From NCBI RefSeq assembly GCF_005885635.1, contig NZ_VATY01000001.1, forward strand, positions 310,001 through 374,000: a DNA stretch of 64,000 bases, given 5' to 3'. The notes under the pieces are model-generated. The model was not told the origin of the DNA and ran no database searches. It saw only the letters and a program-made list of their open reading frames with translations. The DNA comes from Maribacter algarum (ex Zhang et al. 2020) (lineage in GTDB: Bacteria; Bacteroidota; Bacteroidia; Flavobacteriales; Flavobacteriaceae). Numbering within the stretch: the first letter of the stretch is position 1; each line of letters opens with the position of its first letter. The translations under genes and the position numbers were made by a program. Positions 37,501 to 46,134 of this stretch are shown here, in pieces.

Positions 37501-40500
37501 ATTCGAAATCAAAACAGACAAGAATAGTTACTTCATTGGCGATAAAGTAAAAGTTACGCTGCTATCAAACGTTGAAGATATCAACGTTACCGTAAACATA
37601 GAAAAAGACCATAAAGTCATTGATACGAAGTTGATTCATCTCAACAACAATTCGGATTCTTTTACCATACCAGTAACTGCAGATGATTTAGGGGGATTTG
37701 CCCTTACCTACAGTTTTTCAGCATATAATTATTTTCAAGCGAGTAGTCTAAATATACAAGTGCCCTACCCTAGTTCCCAACTGGAAATTGAGACCGTCAC
37801 TTTCCGTGATAAATTACAACCCGGAACCGATGAAACTTGGTCTTTTAAAATCAAAGGTCCGAAAGGTGATAAAGTCACTGCCGAGCTTTTGGCAAATATG
37901 TACGATGCTTCTCTTGATTCTTTTCGAGGACATTACTGGGGGTTTAATCCGCTAGTTAGACCAACCTATTATACCCAACGTACTGCAAATGCCTATAACT
38001 GTTTTTCTACAGGTTCGTTCAACACCTTTTTAGACAATCAAAGTTATGGCTATACAAGTCTGTACTTTGATTCTTTAAACTGGTTTGGTTTACACTTTGG
38101 TTATGGAGGTTATTATGGAAGAGGTCTTCGACGCAGTCGAATGATGAAAAAGGAAGGAGCTCCATCGCCATTAGCATCAGGAATAATGATGGAAGATATG
38201 GAATTGGAAGAATCTGCTGCGGATGCTATTTATGGAGATGTAAGTGGAGTTAACGAAAAAGATACAGTTATTGTATCAACCAAATCCGAATCACAAAAGA
38301 AACCAGAACAACAACAAGAAAGCTCTTCAGGTGAAGTTCAAATACGTAAAAATCTCCAAGAGAATGCTTTTTTCTTTCCACAACTAAAAACTGATAAGGA
38401 GGGTAATGTGTCTTTCAATTTCACCACTCCTGAAGCCCTAACGAAATGGAATGTGCAACTATTGGCACACACCAAAAAATTAGAGAGTTCATACCAAAGC
38501 ATGCAAGCGGTAACACAGAAAGAATTGATGGTGATTCCTAATGCGCCTCGTTTTTTACGAGAAGGAGATAGAATCTTCATTAGCAGTAAAATTGCAAACC
38601 TTGTAGATAAAAATCTTTCTGGTATAGCCAATCTACAATTGAATGACGCGCTAACGGGCAGGGATGTTACCGATGAAATTCTTTTAAAGTCCTTGATCAT
38701 AGCAGACGCGAACAAAGATAAAAGTAAAATTCGCGAGGTTTCCTTTCAGGTTGATTCACTAAGTAACACGCAAGTCTCTTGGGATTTATTAATTCCAGAT
38801 AATATTCAAGCCATTCAATATACAGTTACGGCAAAAGCTGGAGATTTTAGTGATGGTGAACAGAATCTACTTCCTGTTTTGACAAATCGCATGTTGGTTA
38901 CCGAAACGCTACCCATGTGGGTGAGAAGCAATCAAACAAAGACCTTCACTTTAGATAAGTTGAAAACAACTCAGTCAACTACTTTGAAGCATCACAAGTT
39001 GACTTTGGAAATGACTTCAAACCCTGCTTGGTATGCGGTACAGGCACTGCCATATTTAATGGAGTATCCCTATGAATGTAATGAACAGACATTTTCCAAA
39101 TACTATGCGAATACCTTGGCGACTTACATTGCAAATAATAATCCGAGAATTCAAGAAGTCTTTAACCAATGGGCAAATACAGATGCCTTAGTAAGTAACT
39201 TGGAAAAGAATCAAGAATTGAAGTCACTCTTGATTCAAGAAACGCCATGGTTGCGTGATGCACAATCCGAAACGGAACAGAAAAAACGGATTGCACTATT
39301 GTTCAACTTGAACAAAATGAAGAACGAGCAAGCCACTGCTTTGAACAAATTGAAGCAGAACCAAAAAGGTTCAGGAGCTTGGCCATGGTTTAATGGCGGT
39401 CCGGATAGCCGTTTTATCACGCAGCATATCATTACTGGTCTGGGCCATCTAAAACATCTTTCTGTCACATCGAGCGGAGTCGAGATGCAGAACGTAATTC
39501 AAAGAGCAGTTGCCTATTTAGACAGCGAATTTATCATAGAGTACAACCTAACGAAAAGGCATGCTTCAAATATCAATGATGACCATTTGAGCAATACTCA
39601 GATTCATTACTTGTATATGCGTAGCTTCTTTTCGGACATCAAAACCTCCAAAAAAGTTGACGAAATAACGGCTTATTACAAAGGGCAAACTCAGAAATAT
39701 TGGATGAATAAAGGATTGTATTCTCAAGGGATGTTAGCCTTGATTATGCACCGAGCGAACGATGCAAAAACATCTGATAAAATTCTTAGAGCCTTAAAGG
39801 AGAATAGCATTACCTCGGAAGAATTAGGCATGTATTGGAAAGAAAATACAAGCTCTTGGTATTGGTACCAAGCACCCATTGAAACACAGTCTTTATTGAT
39901 TGAAGCGTTCTCGGAAATTACTCCGGAGGATAATACAACTATCGATAACCTTAAAATTTGGTTATTGAAGAACAAGCAGACCAACCAATGGAAAACGACC
40001 AAAGCTACTTCAGATGCTGTTTATGCCTTACTCTTGCAGGGAAGCGATTGGTTATCGGTCACAGACGCAGTTGATGTTTTAGTGGGAGGCGAAAAAATCG
40101 AACCTTCAAAACTGGAAAATGTAAAAGTTGAAGCAGGTACTGGCTACTATAAAACCGCTTGGGACGGAGCAGAAGTAAAGCCCGAAATGGCCGAAGTACA
40201 AATCAGCAAAAAAGGAAAAGGCATCGCTTGGGGCGCCTTGTACTGGCAATATTTCGAGGATTTGGATAAAATTACATCTGCGGAAACCCCATTGAAATTG
40301 AAGAAGAAGCTCTTTCTAAAAAAGAATACAGATACGGGAGAGGAAATATCTGAAATAACAAATAAAACCGATCTAAAAGTTGGTGATTTGGTTAGAGTAC
40401 GTATTGAACTACGAGCAGACCGATCCATGGAATTTGTTCATATGAAAGATATGCGAGCAGCTGGTTTCGAACCCATAAACGTCATTTCAAGATACAAATG

Positions 40501-40711
40501 GCAAGACGGGCTGGGCTACTATGAAGCCACAAAAGATGCTAGCACCAATTTCTTCTTTGACTACTTACCAAAAGGAGTTTTTGTATTCGAATATGACTTA
40601 CGCGTCAACAATGCAGGAGATTTCAGCAACGGAATTACCACCATTCAGAGTATGTACGCGCCTGAGTTTAGTAGCCATTCAGAAGGCATACGGGTGAAAG
40701 TAGGGGAATAA
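34595..40711 (+). CDS. Bacterial alpha-2-macroglobulin-like protein with intact thioester motif
   Basis: 2038 residues. A signal peptide (MKHLVTILTIILFSQMAQAQ) without a lipobox is followed by about 450 residues of helical N-terminal domain. Macroglobulin (MG) domains come next, with TDRSIYRPGQPLYFKGIT (MG2-like, near residue 590). The A2M core lies around residues 1245-1310 (AFFFPQLKTDKEGNVSFNFTTPEALTKWNV). The thioester sequence EYPYECNEQTF has Cys1495 with the CxEQ pattern intact. A toroid helical domain and a receptor-binding-like C-terminus follow. Such proteins trap proteases in the periplasm. A Met/acidic insert near 1180-1220 (SRMMKKEGAPSPLASG) resembles a bait-like, cleavable stretch (inference). 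No PbpC gene adjoins; a TPR gene follows after 18 bases. Confidence 0.9.
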   Translation: MKHLVTILTIILFSQMAQAQKNNESFETLWKQVEKLENEALTKSALKVVTSISEKAKKEKNSAQIIKALLYASKYAMTLEEDAQIKIINDFKSEIAKAESPTRNVLESYLAGLFWQYFQQNRYQFYNRTKTDVKVDSIDFRTWDLTTLFQEISVHFDASLQNETALKQTLVSDFDVILNKQTNTQEYRPTLFDLLAHNALSFYKTSENNITRPADKFEIDDPDLLCDGVAFSAINIDIADATSMQAKALCIYQKLLLQHLPSAKPYTFAEINIERLNFIHQNATFENKDAQFLEVLQNSASATKGSLASGLYKFQMASVLNRQGNSFHPKTNEENRWKTKEALAICEQVIKELPDSRGAEQCKSLKSQILQKSLQLTAERHIPINTTSRFLVNYKNLDGLSLTARRATQRELNKIQELYPKEKILDFIKKLPIAKTWEADLKNENDYQMHSTEISMPPLENGQYVILAMPKGEVNKDFSYSPVQATNIALAETRTNTHQYFQVINRHNGKPIAGAKLTFRYRINYDGQRLSKNFTADKMGNITIPLNNENWSDVSVSVNSAKDWAYFKDYYVNRMYHQNKNVVNYSCFLFTDRSIYRPGQPLYFKGITIENNNGVSSILENETVSVQLKDVNGQVLKTTEFTTNDYGSFSGEFILPNNGLTGEFSMLVLSNKIALSGYANFSVEEYKRPKFATSFEPVTETYKVNDSVTVKGNATAYAGSNITDAKVVYRVKRVVYYPRWCYWYYPNLSSSPHEIAHGETSTDASGKYEIDFKAIPDNGVDKNNMPTFSYEVTADVTDINGETHSTTTLVTVGYHTMTANMYMANPFDKDSKENKLSISTNNLNGQFVPAKGVVRMYKLEAPESVNRPRTWPAPDYSGWSKSEFKKLYPHDAFDNEHDPSKWEKGELVWQTNFDTSKAKEISLGNTKKWLSGKYVLELESKDKFGMPVKDIFQTTLFSHSDKKLADNGLFEIKTDKNSYFIGDKVKVTLLSNVEDINVTVNIEKDHKVIDTKLIHLNNNSDSFTIPVTADDLGGFALTYSFSAYNYFQASSLNIQVPYPSSQLEIETVTFRDKLQPGTDETWSFKIKGPKGDKVTAELLANMYDASLDSFRGHYWGFNPLVRPTYYTQRTANAYNCFSTGSFNTFLDNQSYGYTSLYFDSLNWFGLHFGYGGYYGRGLRRSRMMKKEGAPSPLASGIMMEDMELEESAADAIYGDVSGVNEKDTVIVSTKSESQKKPEQQQESSSGEVQIRKNLQENAFFFPQLKTDKEGNVSFNFTTPEALTKWNVQLLAHTKKLESSYQSMQAVTQKELMVIPNAPRFLREGDRIFISSKIANLVDKNLSGIANLQLNDALTGRDVTDEILLKSLIIADANKDKSKIREVSFQVDSLSNTQVSWDLLIPDNIQAIQYTVTAKAGDFSDGEQNLLPVLTNRMLVTETLPMWVRSNQTKTFTLDKLKTTQSTTLKHHKLTLEMTSNPAWYAVQALPYLMEYPYECNEQTFSKYYANTLATYIANNNPRIQEVFNQWANTDALVSNLEKNQELKSLLIQETPWLRDAQSETEQKKRIALLFNLNKMKNEQATALNKLKQNQKGSGAWPWFNGGPDSRFITQHIITGLGHLKHLSVTSSGVEMQNVIQRAVAYLDSEFIIEYNLTKRHASNINDDHLSNTQIHYLYMRSFFSDIKTSKKVDEITAYYKGQTQKYWMNKGLYSQGMLALIMHRANDAKTSDKILRALKENSITSEELGMYWKENTSSWYWYQAPIETQSLLIEAFSEITPEDNTTIDNLKIWLLKNKQTNQWKTTKATSDAVYALLLQGSDWLSVTDAVDVLVGGEKIEPSKLENVKVEAGTGYYKTAWDGAEVKPEMAEVQISKKGKGIAWGALYWQYFEDLDKITSAETPLKLKKKLFLKKNTDTGEEISEITNKTDLKVGDLVRVRIELRADRSMEFVHMKDMRAAGFEPINVISRYKWQDGLGYYEATKDASTNFFFDYLPKGVFVFEYDLRVNNAGDFSNGITTIQSMYAPEFSSHSEGIRVKVGE

Positions 40712-40729
40712 TTCTTTTCAAAATACGTT

Positions 40730-41776
40730 ATGAGTAGACTAACTATTATACCCTCTGTTTTGAAATACATAGCGTTCTTTTTTTTCTTACTAGTTGGATT
40801 CTCTTTGAAAGGTCAAAGTCAAGTTGATAGCTTGGTCAATGAAGGAACGAAATATCATGATGAAAAGAATTACGAAAAGGCTATTGAAAAATATCAGGAG
40901 GCCCTAAAAATCAATCCTGATTCTTGGTTAGCTCATTATGAAATCGCTTTTTCTAGTTATGAAATGAAAGATTATGAAAATGCCATTTTGAACGCCGAAA
41001 AAAGTATCAAAAACGATAAAAACAGTGCGTATTATTCTTACGTCATTTTAGGTTCAGCATATGATATCATAGGGAAACCAAAAAAAGCGATTAGAGCTTA
41101 TGAGAAAGGAATTAAAAAGTTTCCAAAAAAGTACCTTCTTTACTACAATTTAGCTCTTACATACTATAATCTAAATGACATTATTAATGCAGAGCCAAAT
41201 GCAATTAAAGCGATTGAATTTAATCCTAGTCACCCAAGTAGTCACCTGTTACTGGCCTATATGAATAATCAAAAAGGAGAGCGTTCAAAAACTGTTCTTT
41301 CCCTCTATTATTTTTTAATGTTAGAAGCAAATTCTCCTCGGTCAAAAGAAGCGCTCAACCTTTTAAACAGTCTTCATAAAAAGGGGGTTACTCGTCGTGA
41401 TGAAAAAAATATTGATGTCGTAGTAAATGTTAATGACGATAAGGATTTTGGAGCATCAGAATTGATGATGTCCCTATTAGAGGCTTCTAAGAATCTAGAA
41501 GAAAATAAAGACAAATCTCAAGGGGAACTGTTTTTTGAAAATACAAAATCATTCTTCACAATTCTAGGTGAGTTAAACGACAAGAAGCCAAAAAGTAGTT
41601 TTCAAAAGAGATTCTATGTTCCCTTTTTTAAAAAATTGGTTCATGACAAACACACCGAAGCCTTTAGCTACTACATTCAAATGTCGTCTGAGGACAAAGA
41701 AGTTTTAACTTGGTTGGAGCTCAATGGCAACCAAATAGAAAAATTTGGAAATTGGTATGAAAATCAAAATAAGTGA
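40730..41776 (+). CDS. TPR-repeat periplasmic protein
   Basis: 348 residues. A hydrophobic signal segment (YIAFFFFLLVGFSLKGQSQ) precedes four or five tetratricopeptide repeats between residues 30 and 195 (for example YHDEKNYEKAIEKYQEALKINP and SYEMKDYENAILNAEKSIKND). The remaining 150 residues are a helical, charged C-terminal domain without recognised family. It starts 18 bases after the macroglobulin gene and is probably cotranscribed, so it may scaffold or dock that protein (inference). Confidence 0.8.
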   Translation: MSRLTIIPSVLKYIAFFFFLLVGFSLKGQSQVDSLVNEGTKYHDEKNYEKAIEKYQEALKINPDSWLAHYEIAFSSYEMKDYENAILNAEKSIKNDKNSAYYSYVILGSAYDIIGKPKKAIRAYEKGIKKFPKKYLLYYNLALTYYNLNDIINAEPNAIKAIEFNPSHPSSHLLLAYMNNQKGERSKTVLSLYYFLMLEANSPRSKEALNLLNSLHKKGVTRRDEKNIDVVVNVNDDKDFGASELMMSLLEASKNLEENKDKSQGELFFENTKSFFTILGELNDKKPKSSFQKRFYVPFFKKLVHDKHTEAFSYYIQMSSEDKEVLTWLELNGNQIEKFGNWYENQNK

Positions 41777-41976
41777 AAAAATTGCCTTCAAATTTCTTCA
41801 AAACAAATCAAGCGCATAATTTATGATAGAATTCACTAAATTGTAATTACATTTTGTAATTTCAAACTAACTATAAAGGTGACTTGACTCGTTCAAAGTG
41901 GCATTAGCCTAGTTAGTGGTTTTTTAGGCGGAAGTAAGCACATAGTTTAGAGGTATAACTTTAAAACTTGTAGATT

Positions 41977-42711
41977 ATGAAAAATGCCATTCGAATTTCC
42001 GTAGAAAAACCATGTCCAGAAAAGTTTGAAAATTTTAGTCCAACATCAGATGGAGGGTTTTGTGATTCTTGTCAAAAAGAAGTCATTGATTTTACAACAA
42101 TGACATCTGAGGATATCCTAACTCATTTCAGCACTAACTCTGGTAAAACTTGTGGTCGCTTTAAGCCTTCACAGCTAAAAAAATATGAACCGATGATGAC
42201 CAGCAAATCAAATAATAGTTTCTTGTCAAGAGGACTCGCCATTATGAGTTTTTCGCTTCTCTCCTTGTGTGCTGTTTCCAATTTGCAAGCACAAGAAGTA
42301 GCAAGTATTAACGCCCCTACACAAACTGAATTAAGCGTTTTGGGGCGCACAGTGGTTATGGGAGATATCGCGATTGAACAATATACCGTAAAGGGAACCG
42401 TGGTCGATGAAGAAAACCTACCCCTTGCTGGTGTAAATGTGGTCTTAAAGGGAACTAGAATGGGTGTCGTCACTGACTTGGATGGAAAGTTTGAATTTCC
42501 AAGGGCATTGGATATTGACGATGTTTTAATTTTCAGTTATATCGGATACAATCCAAAGGAGTATACTGTTGTTGCGGATACCTTCGCAAATGAGAACATC
42601 AAAATTACTTTTGACTTATCTGATATTTCACTCATGGGAGCTGTTGAAGTTGAAGGTGTTTATAGATCTAAACAGAACATCTTCAAAAAATTCATAGGTC
42701 TCTTTAAATAA
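41977..42711 (+). CDS. Carboxypeptidase-regulatory-like domain protein with N-terminal Cys cluster
   Basis: 244 residues. The N-terminal about 65 residues hold CPEKFENFSPTSDGGFCDSCQKEV and CGRF, a possible zinc-binding cluster, cytoplasmic by topology. A hydrophobic segment (FLSRGLAIMSFSLLSLCAVSNLQAQ) follows, then a periplasmic carboxypeptidase-regulatory-like (CarboxypepD_reg) domain (TVKGTVVDEENLPLAGVNVVLKGT, then LDGKFEF, IFSYIGYNP). The last 25 residues are basic. The architecture of a Cys cluster, one membrane pass and a CarboxypepD_reg domain is typical of a flavobacterial envelope family. Its stop overlaps the next gene's start by one base, implying joint function. Confidence 0.8.
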   Translation: MKNAIRISVEKPCPEKFENFSPTSDGGFCDSCQKEVIDFTTMTSEDILTHFSTNSGKTCGRFKPSQLKKYEPMMTSKSNNSFLSRGLAIMSFSLLSLCAVSNLQAQEVASINAPTQTELSVLGRTVVMGDIAIEQYTVKGTVVDEENLPLAGVNVVLKGTRMGVVTDLDGKFEFPRALDIDDVLIFSYIGYNPKEYTVVADTFANENIKITFDLSDISLMGAVEVEGVYRSKQNIFKKFIGLFK

Positions 42712-43724
42712 TGAGATTCATTATAATTGCACTATTCCTAGTCGGAACGCTAGTTTACGGACAACGTTCCGACTTCGAAGATATCGACTTTACAAAGGCG
42801 GATAGTATTGCTGCCTATTATTCCGGAGCAAGTTTAAAAAACTTACCTGTACTGACTCATAATTTAACGGCCGACCTACCCACAGATGTAGAAAGGTTTA
42901 GAGCCATTTACACATGGGTCGGCACGAATATCGAGAATGACTATAACTCCTACATAAAGACACGAAAAAAGCGGAAAAAACTATCCAAAAATCAAGAAGC
43001 TTTAACTGCTTGGAATAATAGTTTCACGCCCAAGGTCTTTGAAAATCTTCTCAAATACAAAAAAACGGCTTGTACAGGTTATGCTTATTTAATCCGTGAA
43101 TTGGCAAGCCTGGCGGATATTAATTGTAAAATCATAAATGGTTATGGACGCACCGCCACTTTGATTTTAGATGAAAATAGTATCCCAAATCATTCTTGGA
43201 ACACTGTTGAACTCAATGGAAAATGGTATCTGTGCGACCCAACCTGGTCGGCTGGTAGAATTGTTATTGAAGAAGATGGACCTCGCTTTGAATCGGGTTA
43301 TTTTGATGGCTACTTTTTAGCGGAACCTGAGCTGTTTATTCGAACCCATTACCCCCTTGAAATTAGTGCTTCCCTTTTGGAGAATCCTCCAACTTTGGAC
43401 GATTTTATTGAAGGTCCTGTGGTTTATAAAGAGGCTTTTAGTGCTGGAATTTTCCCCATTGAACCAAAAAAAATGCATGCCGAGATAGTTAAAACTGAGT
43501 CCATATCTTTTCATCTAACCTCAATTCAACCAGTTGATACCGAAAATCTAGTGTTAGTATTGAATACCGGTGGAAGCAGCAAAGACCTTCAACCTAAAAT
43601 TACCCAAAACGGAAATAATTATATCGTACAACACATCTTTGATAAATCAGGAAGGTACGATGTGCACATAAAAGTTGATGATACTATTATGGCTACTTAT
43701 GTGGTGAGGGTAAAGAGAAAGTAG
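42711..43724 (+). CDS. Secreted transglutaminase-like cysteine-protease-fold protein
   Basis: 337 residues. Signal peptide MRFIIIALFLVGTLVYGQ. The transglutaminase core lies around residues 60-180. The catalytic triad is visible as Cys121 (KKTACTGYAYLIRELA), His161 (NHSWNTVEL) and Asp176 (YLCDPTWSAG). The remainder (about 200-337) is beta-rich. Enzymes of this fold are peptidases, deamidases or cross-linkers acting in the periplasm; the substrate is unknown. It begins at the A of the preceding gene's TAATG, so the two are coupled. Confidence 0.87.
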   Translation: MRFIIIALFLVGTLVYGQRSDFEDIDFTKADSIAAYYSGASLKNLPVLTHNLTADLPTDVERFRAIYTWVGTNIENDYNSYIKTRKKRKKLSKNQEALTAWNNSFTPKVFENLLKYKKTACTGYAYLIRELASLADINCKIINGYGRTATLILDENSIPNHSWNTVELNGKWYLCDPTWSAGRIVIEEDGPRFESGYFDGYFLAEPELFIRTHYPLEISASLLENPPTLDDFIEGPVVYKEAFSAGIFPIEPKKMHAEIVKTESISFHLTSIQPVDTENLVLVLNTGGSSKDLQPKITQNGNNYIVQHIFDKSGRYDVHIKVDDTIMATYVVRVKRK

Positions 43725-43725
43725 A

Positions 43726-44088
43726 TTAAACCTCCATTGCTGGCCAAAACAAGTTATAGAAAAGAATTCCTAAGGTAAATCCGAAGGCAAGTCCCATTAT
43801 AACAACTAATACAAGTAGCTGAGTTGAAGTTTTTGGACGAATATTTACCAGAGAAACTGGCATTCCATTTTTTCTAATTTCGAAAATACTCCCCTTTCTT
43901 CGGTAATTCTTATCTCGTTGAGCGATTCGATATTCGTTCTTTCCAATAGTGAACTTGTGAGAGGTTCCTATGTTTGCATTCTTTTCAGAAACCGTTTTAC
44001 CATTGAGCAAGATTTTTTCTTTTCCTAAAAGCGTACTTACCACTTCAATCTTGTGGTTCTCAATGTAGTACATAGCACATATTGCCAT
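43726..44088 (-). CDS. Small membrane-anchored protein, hypothetical
   Basis: 120 residues from ATG 44088; an ATG 15 bases later (MYYIENHKIEVV) is equally possible. A small beta-rich N-terminal domain (LLGKEKILLNGKTVSEK, then KFTIGKNEYRIAQRDKNYR) precedes a C-terminal transmembrane segment (LLVLVVIMGLAFGFTLGILFYNLFW). The soluble part would face the cytoplasm by the positive-inside rule. No family recognised. Convergent with the transglutaminase-like gene, one base between stops. The obg terminator lies upstream, so it probably has its own promoter. Confidence 0.7.
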   Translation of the reverse strand: MAICAMYYIENHKIEVVSTLLGKEKILLNGKTVSEKNANIGTSHKFTIGKNEYRIAQRDKNYRRKGSIFEIRKNGMPVSLVNIRPKTSTQLLVLVVIMGLAFGFTLGILFYNLFWPAMEV

Positions 44089-44146
44089 CTATAATTTTTT
44101 CTAGTTATACTTCCGTCATGGGGAACACAGTGCACTAAAAAACTTG

Positions 44147-44174
44147 AAAAAAAAGTAATGTATTAAAACATTAC
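44147..44174 (-). terminator. Intrinsic terminator of the hpt::adk-obg operon
   Basis: On the minus strand GTAATGT (44174-44168) pairs with ACATTAC (44161-44155) over a 6-base loop, followed by eight T (44154-44147). It lies about 170 bases downstream of the obg stop and is the first good terminator for that transcript. Confidence 0.85.
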
Positions 44175-44341
44175 AGTTTAAGCTCGTTCAAATTTGGTTT
44201 GGAAACAAAACACAATAATTCTTATGTTTTGAAAAAGCAAATTATATAATTTCAACAAATTCTCAAACGAAAGTTTTTAACAAAAGAAGTATTCTTACAA
44301 AGCGTGTAATTTATTCAAAAAAATCATGGGAAATACCGTTT

Positions 44342-45343
44342 TTAGGAGTTCAACATATGCCAGAGTCGGTCTTTTAACTCTTGAATACCTTGTTGTGCTA
44401 CAGAAGATATGAACATATAGGGCACTCCTTTCAAATCGTTGTCCAACTCCAAACGCATCTCTTCCATCAATTCATCATCTAGCATATCACTTTTTGAAAT
44501 AGCAACGAGTCTCTCTTTGTCTAATAACTCAGGATTATATCTTCGAAGCTCATCTAAAAGGATCTCATATTCTCTACTAATATCATTACTATCTGCTGGA
44601 ATTAAGAATAGTAATGTCGCATTACGCTCGATATGACGTAGAAAATAATGACCGAGCCCTTTACCCTCAGCCGCACCCTCGATAATTCCGGGAATATCAG
44701 CCATCACAAAACTTTGAAAATCGCGATATTGAACAATTCCTAGATTCGGTTTCAGCGTAGTGAATTCATAGTCTGCAATTTTGGGCTTTGCAGAGGTGAT
44801 AACTGAAAGTAGTGTAGACTTCCCCGCATTCGGAAAACCTACCAAGCCCACATCTGCCAGAATCTTTAGTTCTAAAATAAAAGACTCTTCTTTGCCTTCC
44901 ATTCCTGGTTGAGCATATCGGGGGGTTTGATTCGTCGATGATTTAAAATGCCAATTACCGCGACCGCCCATACCACCTTCAACCACAATTTTTTCCTCTC
45001 CATGCTCAGTAATCTCCAAAACAATTTTATTCGTTTCAGCATCTCTCAATATGGTACCTAAGGGCACATCTAAATAGACATCTTCTCCATCTGCTCCAGT
45101 ACTGCGACTCTTAGCTCCATGCGCACCATGTCCTGCTTTAAAATGTTTTTTGAATTTGAAGGTAACTAATGTCCAAAGGTTTTGATTGCCCCGAAGTATC
45201 ACATGGCCTCCACGACCACCATCACCTCCATCAGGTCCACCTTTGGTAATATACTTTTCACGATGTAGATGTACAGAACCTTTGCCTCCATTACCTGAGG
45301 TCAAAAAAACTTTTACATAGTCTACAAAATTCCCTTCAGTCAT
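44342..45343 (-). CDS. obg: Obg/CgtA GTPase
   Basis: 333 residues from ATG 45343 ([22 protein letters not shown]); an upstream in-frame start at 45367 only adds basic residues. The glycine-rich Obg domain ([24 protein letters not shown]) is followed by the G domain with [13 protein letters not shown] (G1), [10 protein letters not shown] (G2), [17 protein letters not shown] (G3) and ISKSD (G4). Obg binds the maturing 50S subunit and links GTP level to ribosome assembly. The C-terminal OCT domain of many homologues is absent, as usual in this group. It is the last gene of the hpt::adk operon. Confidence 0.95.
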   Translation of the reverse strand: MTEGNFVDYVKVFLTSGNGGKGSVHLHREKYITKGGPDGGDGGRGGHVILRGNQNLWTLVTFKFKKHFKAGHGAHGAKSRSTGADGEDVYLDVPLGTILRDAETNKIVLEITEHGEEKIVVEGGMGGRGNWHFKSSTNQTPRYAQPGMEGKEESFILELKILADVGLVGFPNAGKSTLLSVITSAKPKIADYEFTTLKPNLGIVQYRDFQSFVMADIPGIIEGAAEGKGLGHYFLRHIERNATLLFLIPADSNDISREYEILLDELRRYNPELLDKERLVAISKSDMLDDELMEEMRLELDNDLKGVPYMFISSVAQQGIQELKDRLWHMLNS

Positions 45344-45386
45344 TTTAGGCAATTTAAATTTCGGCAAAGGTAACTGAATTTTAATG

Positions 45387-45905
45387 TTATAATAGGGAAT
45401 CTATGACGTAGGTTATACCAGTATCCTCGTTCAATACCCAAGTTTTTTCTTTGGAAGTCATTTTCCGAGCACCTAATTTTTCCATAGCTCTTTGGGATCT
45501 ATAGTTTTTAGAATTCACATAAAAAACAACATGGTTACAATTCTGCATCGCATGGCTGATCATCAATTGCTTAAATGCCCTATTGTACCTGCCTCCCCAA
45601 TACGCCCTTCCAAGAAAACTCCATCCAATTTCGACAACCTTCTCATCCTCATCAATAATCTTGAATCTAGAGCTTCCGATGACATTTTTTGTTTGTACAT
45701 CAATTATTACCAAAGCACCTTTTGAATTTAATGCTTCATTGAAAAATTCAGTAAACTTTTTCTGAGTATAGCGATCTTTATTTTGATGCTGCTTCCAAAT
45801 ATATGGGTCAGAAGCTATGGAATATAATGCTGTAAAATCAGACTGACTTAAAGGTCGAAGTTCAACTAAATCGTTATCAAGAAAGGGTTGGAGGTTAAAG
45901 TTCAT
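45387..45905 (-). CDS. GNAT-family N-acetyltransferase (RimJ/RimL-like)
   Basis: 172 residues. It opens [34 protein letters not shown], the RimJ/RimL start, and continues with [30 protein letters not shown], the acetyl-CoA binding strand-loop-helix, and the closing [15 protein letters not shown]. It transfers acetyl from acetyl-CoA to an amine (protein N-terminus, amino acid or similar); the substrate is not predictable. It starts one base after the 47-residue membrane-protein gene and precedes obg by 43 bases, same strand. Confidence 0.88.
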   Translation of the reverse strand: MNFNLQPFLDNDLVELRPLSQSDFTALYSIASDPYIWKQHQNKDRYTQKKFTEFFNEALNSKGALVIIDVQTKNVIGSSRFKIIDEDEKVVEIGWSFLGRAYWGGRYNRAFKQLMISHAMQNCNHVVFYVNSKNYRSQRAMEKLGARKMTSKEKTWVLNEDTGITYVIDSLL

Positions 45906-45906
45906 T

Positions 45907-46050
45907 TCAAGGGGTTGCTAAAGAATCATCTAAATAAAAAATATAAATAAGGTAGCATATAGAGAGAACCACAAAAATGAGAACAGCGGCACAACCAGTG
46001 AAGGCACAACCCTTCATTGCTTCTTTAGGGCGTATTACTTTCTCTGCCAT
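45907..46050 (-). CDS. 47-residue membrane protein
   Basis: From ATG 46048-46050 the frame reads MAEKVIRPKEAMKGCAFTGC, then the hydrophobic AAVLIFVVLSICYLIYIFYL and the tail DDSLATP, stopping with TGA at 45907-45909. One transmembrane helix with a basic, two-cysteine N-terminus is predicted. The stop is one base from the GNAT start and the gene lies 84 bases after hpt::adk on the same strand, so it is in the operon. No family recognised. Confidence 0.6.
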   Translation of the reverse strand: MAEKVIRPKEAMKGCAFTGCAAVLIFVVLSICYLIYIFYLDDSLATP

Positions 46051-46134
46051 AATTTGGGGCTAAAAATTCTTGTTCCTTGACTACAAAAGGTTTATTGCCT
46101 TTATATAAATTAGATTATCATATCGGTTGAGGGC

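Noticed and set aside
41881-41976. GCCTA/TAGGC hairpin as riboswitch or terminator upstream of 41977
   Set aside because: The stem is short with a long loop, and no conserved riboswitch features were seen.
44281-44341. Small TTAC/GTAA hairpin just after obg as terminator
   Set aside because: The stem has 4 base pairs and no T tract; the terminator at 44147-44174 is much better.
46059-46134. AAAGG/CCTTT hairpin after hpt::adk as terminator
   Set aside because: A 5-base stem without T tract and genes following on the same strand make it unconvincing.
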